Of a stretch of DNA of 64,000 bases, positions 36,301 through 42,300 are shown piece after piece. Each line of letters begins with the position of its first letter. Positions within the stretch are counted from its first letter, which is position 1. The notes below the pieces were generated by a model, which was given only the letters and a program-made list of their open reading frames with translations, was not told the DNA's origin and ran no database searches. A program made the translations under genes and the position numbers. Origin of the DNA: Durusdinium trenchii (Eukaryota; Sar; Dinophyceae; Suessiales; Symbiodiniaceae); contig CAXAMN010021362.1 of NCBI GenBank assembly GCA_963970005.1, positions 190,563 through 254,562 of the forward strand, read 5' to 3'.

Positions 36301-39300
36301 ATGATTTCAGGATAGGTGAAACCCTTTTGAACATTCAGAAAGAGTGAATATGAAATTCTAATCACGAAAGGTGTTCCCCGAGGGGATACATACCTAGAGT
36401 TTGTTTTGTGAAGCACGTCAATTCTCTCCTGGGGAGCGTCTTCGTGAGCCTCTTATGGTTTCAGGATAGTTCAAATCCTATGATGTTCCGATTCAATGCT
36501 CACCGATGATCTGAGCCATGGGGCAAGTTTGTTTTCCTAAGAATCTTTTTGAACATTTCGAGAGCACATGTTTGAACATTTAGAGTGCGTATGAAATTAT
36601 TTTTACGAAAGGTCGCCTCCGAGGGGATAAATCACCATGTCGAACATTGCATTTTTGTTCCTGCCTCTCGCGTTCTCTTCTCTTCCCGCTGTCCTACCTT
36701 TCGTGTCTCCCTCCTCTCAAGTTACTAAAACCCCTTTGGTTCCCATCCACCGCCGCCAGGAGCCGTATTTGTGGTGCTTGAACGACGGCTTTGGTATTAC
36801 CATGGAGTGCCAATCAGGTGACCCCAGGGGTAGCGTTGGTCCTGCGGTGTTGCCAAACGGGCCGGCACGGGCCAACGGCTTTGGACCTTCACTATACCTT
36901 CCTACAAGCAAACATCCATGTGCCATGTTTACATAGTATTTGTTCTTTTTGCTTAGCCGGCCCGCTCCTACTTAAAAAGGGGGCGGCGCATACTCAATTA
37001 AGGGAGTAAGCTCCGACTCCTAGCTACTTTAGCTACATATGGACGTGGGATAGCTCACGCATCCTTGAAGTGCTCGCACTAATGATTTGCTTTCTAGATT
37101 GATTGTTCTGTTTTCGATACTTAACTTACCCCCAGAGTTCCAGAAGCCAAGGCTGGCTGAGTTGCCGATTGGCTCCGTGCATCATCCCTATGTTGAAGAG
37201 ACAGAAGGGATGACATTGGTCATATAGGGCAGCGATTCAATGTGTAGGGCCTCCAACCCTTGACCCAATACATTCTATGTGTAGGTCCTATTGTCATAGG
37301 TTGGACTCGGTTGGACATTAGTCAAGGGCGGTGTCACGTGCAACTTCTCAATTCTTCCGTGGCTGTCCTTCCAACCGTGGCCTGTCGTAGGCCAAGACCG
37401 CCTGGGTGTTTACTCCGTGTGTGTCTTGGCACTCCGCGGGCACGAGTCACGTCAGTGTCCAGAGGGAGAGGGTACTTTAGCCAAAGACTCGCCACATGCA
37501 ATGCATTCATGCATCCTAAGAAACTCTTTAGATAACCCCGTTTGCAGCAACTGGTTAGATGTTTGGTTTGCTGCCAGTTCTTTGGCTACAAACAAGTCAA
37601 AAAAACTATTCATATTACGTACCTGATGTGGCAATACGGCAATACCCCAAAATGGACACTCTTAGGCTTTCACTCGAAGCAAATGGAAGCCAGTTGCCTT
37701 TATCGCCTTTATTCTCCAAGTTTTGATGATCCTAGCGCTTCCGCCATCGGCCACCAGCCACCGCATCTCAACACCGCATCTTCCGTTGAAGTTGCAAGGT
37801 GCGATGAAAGATACGGTGCCAAGACATGTGCATGTGGGGGGATGCTTGGGTCTTTTTCTTTGGTGCCTATATTCGGAACAGTCATGTGCCTGCCTCCTGT
37901 TGGAAGAAAAAGGTTCGAAACTGTGGGGAAGAACCTGGCCATGCTGGATTCATCCTCCGCAGTCGCATCCACCACATGGCCCTGTAGTCACCACTTCCAA
38001 CCACCACGTTAAGTGAAAACAAACGGAATTTAAGCAGATCGGTTCTGATCCATCCGGCGCTTCACTGTTTTCCTCCAATGCCCAGTTTGCACATGGCCTT
38101 TAAAGACCCCCCCAAATAGATTAGATCCCTAGATCCCACTATTGGAAACCGTGCCACCGCCCTCTATTTGGGGATCACTGGGATCACTCTATTTTGTTTG
38201 GGAGACCTAGAGCAGCGCCATTCGCGATGGCCCTGAGGTGCCTTCTTGGCCATGGCCCTCTACTGGATCCTCCTCTCAGACCTGGCCATCTTCTCCATGC
38301 GGATCTCGGCCTTCGTGCCTCGGACCGATCACCGCAGCCATCGGAGAGTCCGTATAGAACTGCCGGTCGCACACCACTCTCTACCACCTGAGGTACGTAA
38401 GCACGCCACTCTCTCTCTCTCTCTCTCTCTCTTTCAGTTGGGACGGAAGTGACTGTGCAAATTGTGCAAATTGTCCATCTCATGTGGTTCCAAGTGTGTC
38501 CACAACTCCTAACTCAGTTAGCGGGCAGTATATTTATTGCTGTATTCAGGCAGATGTTTGTATATGACATTTATATATATATATATTACTGTATTCCTTC
38601 TCTATTAGGAAAGAAAAAAGACACTGGCCCCAGTCTTTGGCCGCACCCCTGACTTTATCAATCTCCTTTCTACAAGACATATTATCAGAATAATAACCAT
38701 GTGATAACATGCGTATATAACCGTAACTGTTTTGAATGGCGGAGAGATGAAGCCCCAGGCGCTAGGTTCTTTGTTGAGGTTAGTCGGTTGGGTTAGTCGG
38801 TTGGTCCAATAGAGCTTGGGTCAATGATGAAGCCCTAGGACTCCAAGCACCTTCTTACCAGGTGTTTGGGAAGGGTTTAGAGGGTCCAAGTACCTTCTTA
38901 CAAGGTACGACTGGAGCCTAGGGAAGTACTATGTCGCCAGGGTCACTCCCCCAATTACACATGACCACTAAATCCGGGTTCGCTTCGTGCCGAGTCGGCG
39001 GTTCGCTCCGCCACACTGCAGGTCCTGGTTTGCGGACGGGTCGTGGTAGAAGTGGGACTATTCCTCACCGCGCTCCTTCTGTTGATTTTGGCCTTTTGCT
39101 CCTTGGACCGGTCCCGATGTCGAAGAAACCCCTTGAACCTTGAAGCGTCGGTCCTTCGAAGCACCTGTTAAAGAAAAAGCTCCCAGAACATGAGAGCTAG
39201 TCTGAATTTCAGTTCAGTTCAGTAGCTGATGGATAAGCACGGAGCTCGTTGATTGGGACATGTTGCACCAAGGGTGAGCGGATTGAGATATATGATATCA

Positions 39301-42300
39301 TGAGGTATCCCATGCCGGTTTACCCAACAGAAAGTCAAGTGACAACTTGGCGTCATGGATCAGCAGTTTTCATGGGTGCTGGAGCAGGCATTCGCGAGAG
39401 ATGGTTCTACATGAGAGATTTTGCGGATGACCGCTTGCTGTGTCGTCAGGATGCTCGCCGTCGGGTTAAAATTCTGTGGGCCGCGGCCGTCTCATCCCCA
39501 ACAGAGGACTCCTGAAATCATCTGAAATCGCCAATCAGCACACACCTGAAATCGCCAAGCTGCAATGCGAACGGACGAATCCCACGGGTCTCGAAGGTCG
39601 AATCCACTGAGTCTCCAATCCACAAAGAGTCTCGACTTTTTGCCCCAAAATCCAGCGGCGTGGTGCCTAGGCACGGCCATCAGCACTTTGTACTACGAGA
39701 TGCCCATCAAAGAGGGTGCCCACGTGTGGCTCGAGGAGCGTCGACATGCCGCCCCAAGGCCAAGCGCCTTGGAGTTAGGCCCTCTAAACCACCGTTATTT
39801 GTGTTCTGAACGTATTAAACAGCGTTCCTTTCGCATAGCAGTGGCCACTTACATAATGGTTCTTGGGATTGGCGGTGTGGTTTTGCCAAGAGGGTTTGAA
39901 GAGACATGCAAAGCAACTCCCAAGGACTCCCCGATCACCCTTCGTATGTTTGGCCCTTCATTTCGGATAGAAGCGGTGAGCCCCCCAACACGTGCAAAGG
40001 TGATGGAACGGGACAGGGAGGTACCGGGAGGTATGTTGCTGTAGAGCTTTTGCTGGAAGGATTCTCCTGAGCAGCTTAGCTTAGGATTTTGGACTGTTAG
40101 AATATACCATTGTCCAATTATATGCATCCAACTTTGGGATGCAATTGCTATTTCATGCAGTTTGTTTTGCACGTTCCATAGTCTATTTGCCATGGGATGT
40201 TCAATCTTTGCAGGTCTATACTTGAGACGCATGTATATTGTACATGTAGTAGTACATGTATACATGTACAGTACACCTTACACCCAACAAGGAATCAGCC
40301 GTTCTTTTCGCGCCAGGAGCTCACCCGAATGGCCTTAGGAATGCCGGGAGGACCCAGAAGCCTGGGGGGGTTAAGGTATGCGGAAACCTCACAGAGGAAG
40401 GAACCACCTGGTTTCGGGGTGGTTTTTGGGGTTTCAGTTTCGACCTGGTGCTGTTGAAGTCGCACGAAAAGAATGGCCGGGCGCATTCTGGACTCGCTAT
40501 TGATGCTATGGGTTGGGTGCTGGCCGGATTGTACATAGTGGGACCACTTGAGCAGAAGAACTGAAGACGGCCACCGGTTTAGGTGCACAAACATGGGAGG
40601 CTCTTCAGTCTGGAGAGCTTTGGATTTTAACATGGTTTAAGCCTCCAATCAGACACATAGACCCCGAAAAACGTGCTAGACTCTGCTAGACTTGAAGAGC
40701 CTCGCCTCACACGTATGACATGCCTCATGGGAAGTACCTGACCTTTTAGAAGACAACGTTTTTTTTGAGTAGGCTGTGACTGTGAAAGGGTCTCTCTGAC
40801 TGTGTTGAGCCTTGGATGTCTTGATATATTTTGATGTCCTTGATCTTCTTAGAAGCTTTGGACCTGAACTGTGCTTTCACACGGGGCATTGGAGCATTAC
40901 TCCAGTAGTGTTTTGCGACGATTTTTGCCTGTACATTTGCACGATCCTCAGGTACTCACCCGAGGCCTACATGCTCATAGTGGACACCTCTGTGATCGCC
41001 CCTCGGATGGAACGGTTTTGGTTAGGACCTGCTAACCTGCACAGAGTGCAGGTCCTGGAGGATCACACTTCAGATACTTCAGGATCTACATGCTCTTTGT
41101 TTTTGTCGAGGCGTATCAGTAAACATGTCATTGGGTGGTGAAGTCATTTTTTTTCGACCCATGTGACCCATGTGAATGAGCTGCATGATGCGTGAGCTGC
41201 CAAACCCTGCCTGCGTTGTTAGTTAAATCGTGTGACGACAAGTCAGGGCACGCGCAATAGAACAGGTGGAATTTCTAGACCGTAGCAATCATTCCCTTTC
41301 TTGTTGCGCATCTATGCTTCTTTCGGTGTGTTGGATAACTAAAATGATACTACATACATGGCAACAAGTCTCCCTTTAAGAATTGGTCACCTGCAGGGAT
41401 CGGTCCTGACATGTGGTTCTTCCTTGACTGGAACGTGGATCGCAATAGATCGCGCTAAACTGGCTGGAGTTCGCTCGTTCGCTCCGTAAGCGGTCAGGTG
41501 ACGGTCCCCGTATGCATCTTCTTGTTCATCGTGGGCATTTGCCTCACGAACTTGCTCGTGGCCCAGTCTCTTGGCTCCCGGTCTAAGTGGAAGATGGAAG
41601 ATGCTTTTCCCTCACACGAACACTCAGTTACACTGGTGGTCGCCTTAGTTGGGGCGTTCTAGAGGGTGGTACATCACAGCACTTCACCAGGTGCTCCAAA
41701 GGTCCAGAAAGGTCAAGAAAGGTCAAGGACCCAAAGGCAGATCATGTTAGGAATTGCAGTGCTGCAGTGCACAACTTTGAAATCATCATTCTATTGTCAA
41801 TGGCATGTGTCATATGGGAAATCCGCAATCATTAAGCTGTGCAGCATAGGCTATAGATCCCCTAAGTTTGCCGAACCAACGAAGAGCACCAGCTCCCATT
41901 CGACGAGGCTCTCCCAGTCCTATCACGACGCGTATTCCAACATGCAGGGCTATGCGCGCTTGAACCGCGCCAGCATCACTAACACCACGGTGCAGGCCGG
42001 GGTGACTTGAAGAGACGATCTCATGTTTGCTGGACCTTGACAGGAGCTAGCACCCATGTGGCCCAGCCACTTGTTCTAAGCCAAGTGCCGCCTTTTCATG
42101 CCCGTCATGCCGATCCTTCACGCCCCGCCCTTCTTCACGGAGATCGCTCGCGCAGGGGATCTCCGCGAAGCGTTGGCAGAAGTTCCTCACGTCACTGAAG
42201 CTCGACGACCCCTTGGAGTTCAACGAGGGCGACGTGGGCCTATCAGGTGCCATCTGGGGCGTCGTTCTGGGGTGGAGCCAGGAGCGTTTGGGAGAAAAGG

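Larger units (their letters stand above)
21474..36759 (+). other. 15.3-kb intron hosting an assembly gap and an LTR retrotransposon
   Basis: The intron runs from an apparent GA donor (21474) to a CGCCGCCAG acceptor (36758-36759). The flanking exons read in phase 0 across it (..LLVMCSQ | EPYLWCLND..). It holds unmatched sequence (21.5-22.3 kb), a block of diverged repeats, 100 N and the 13.7-kb copia element on the host sense strand. Confidence 0.6.

Noticed and set aside
39249..39515. 88-codon ORF near 39.3 kb as the missing pore exon
   Set aside because: It is not hydrophobic and does not fit in phase between 38314 and 41498.
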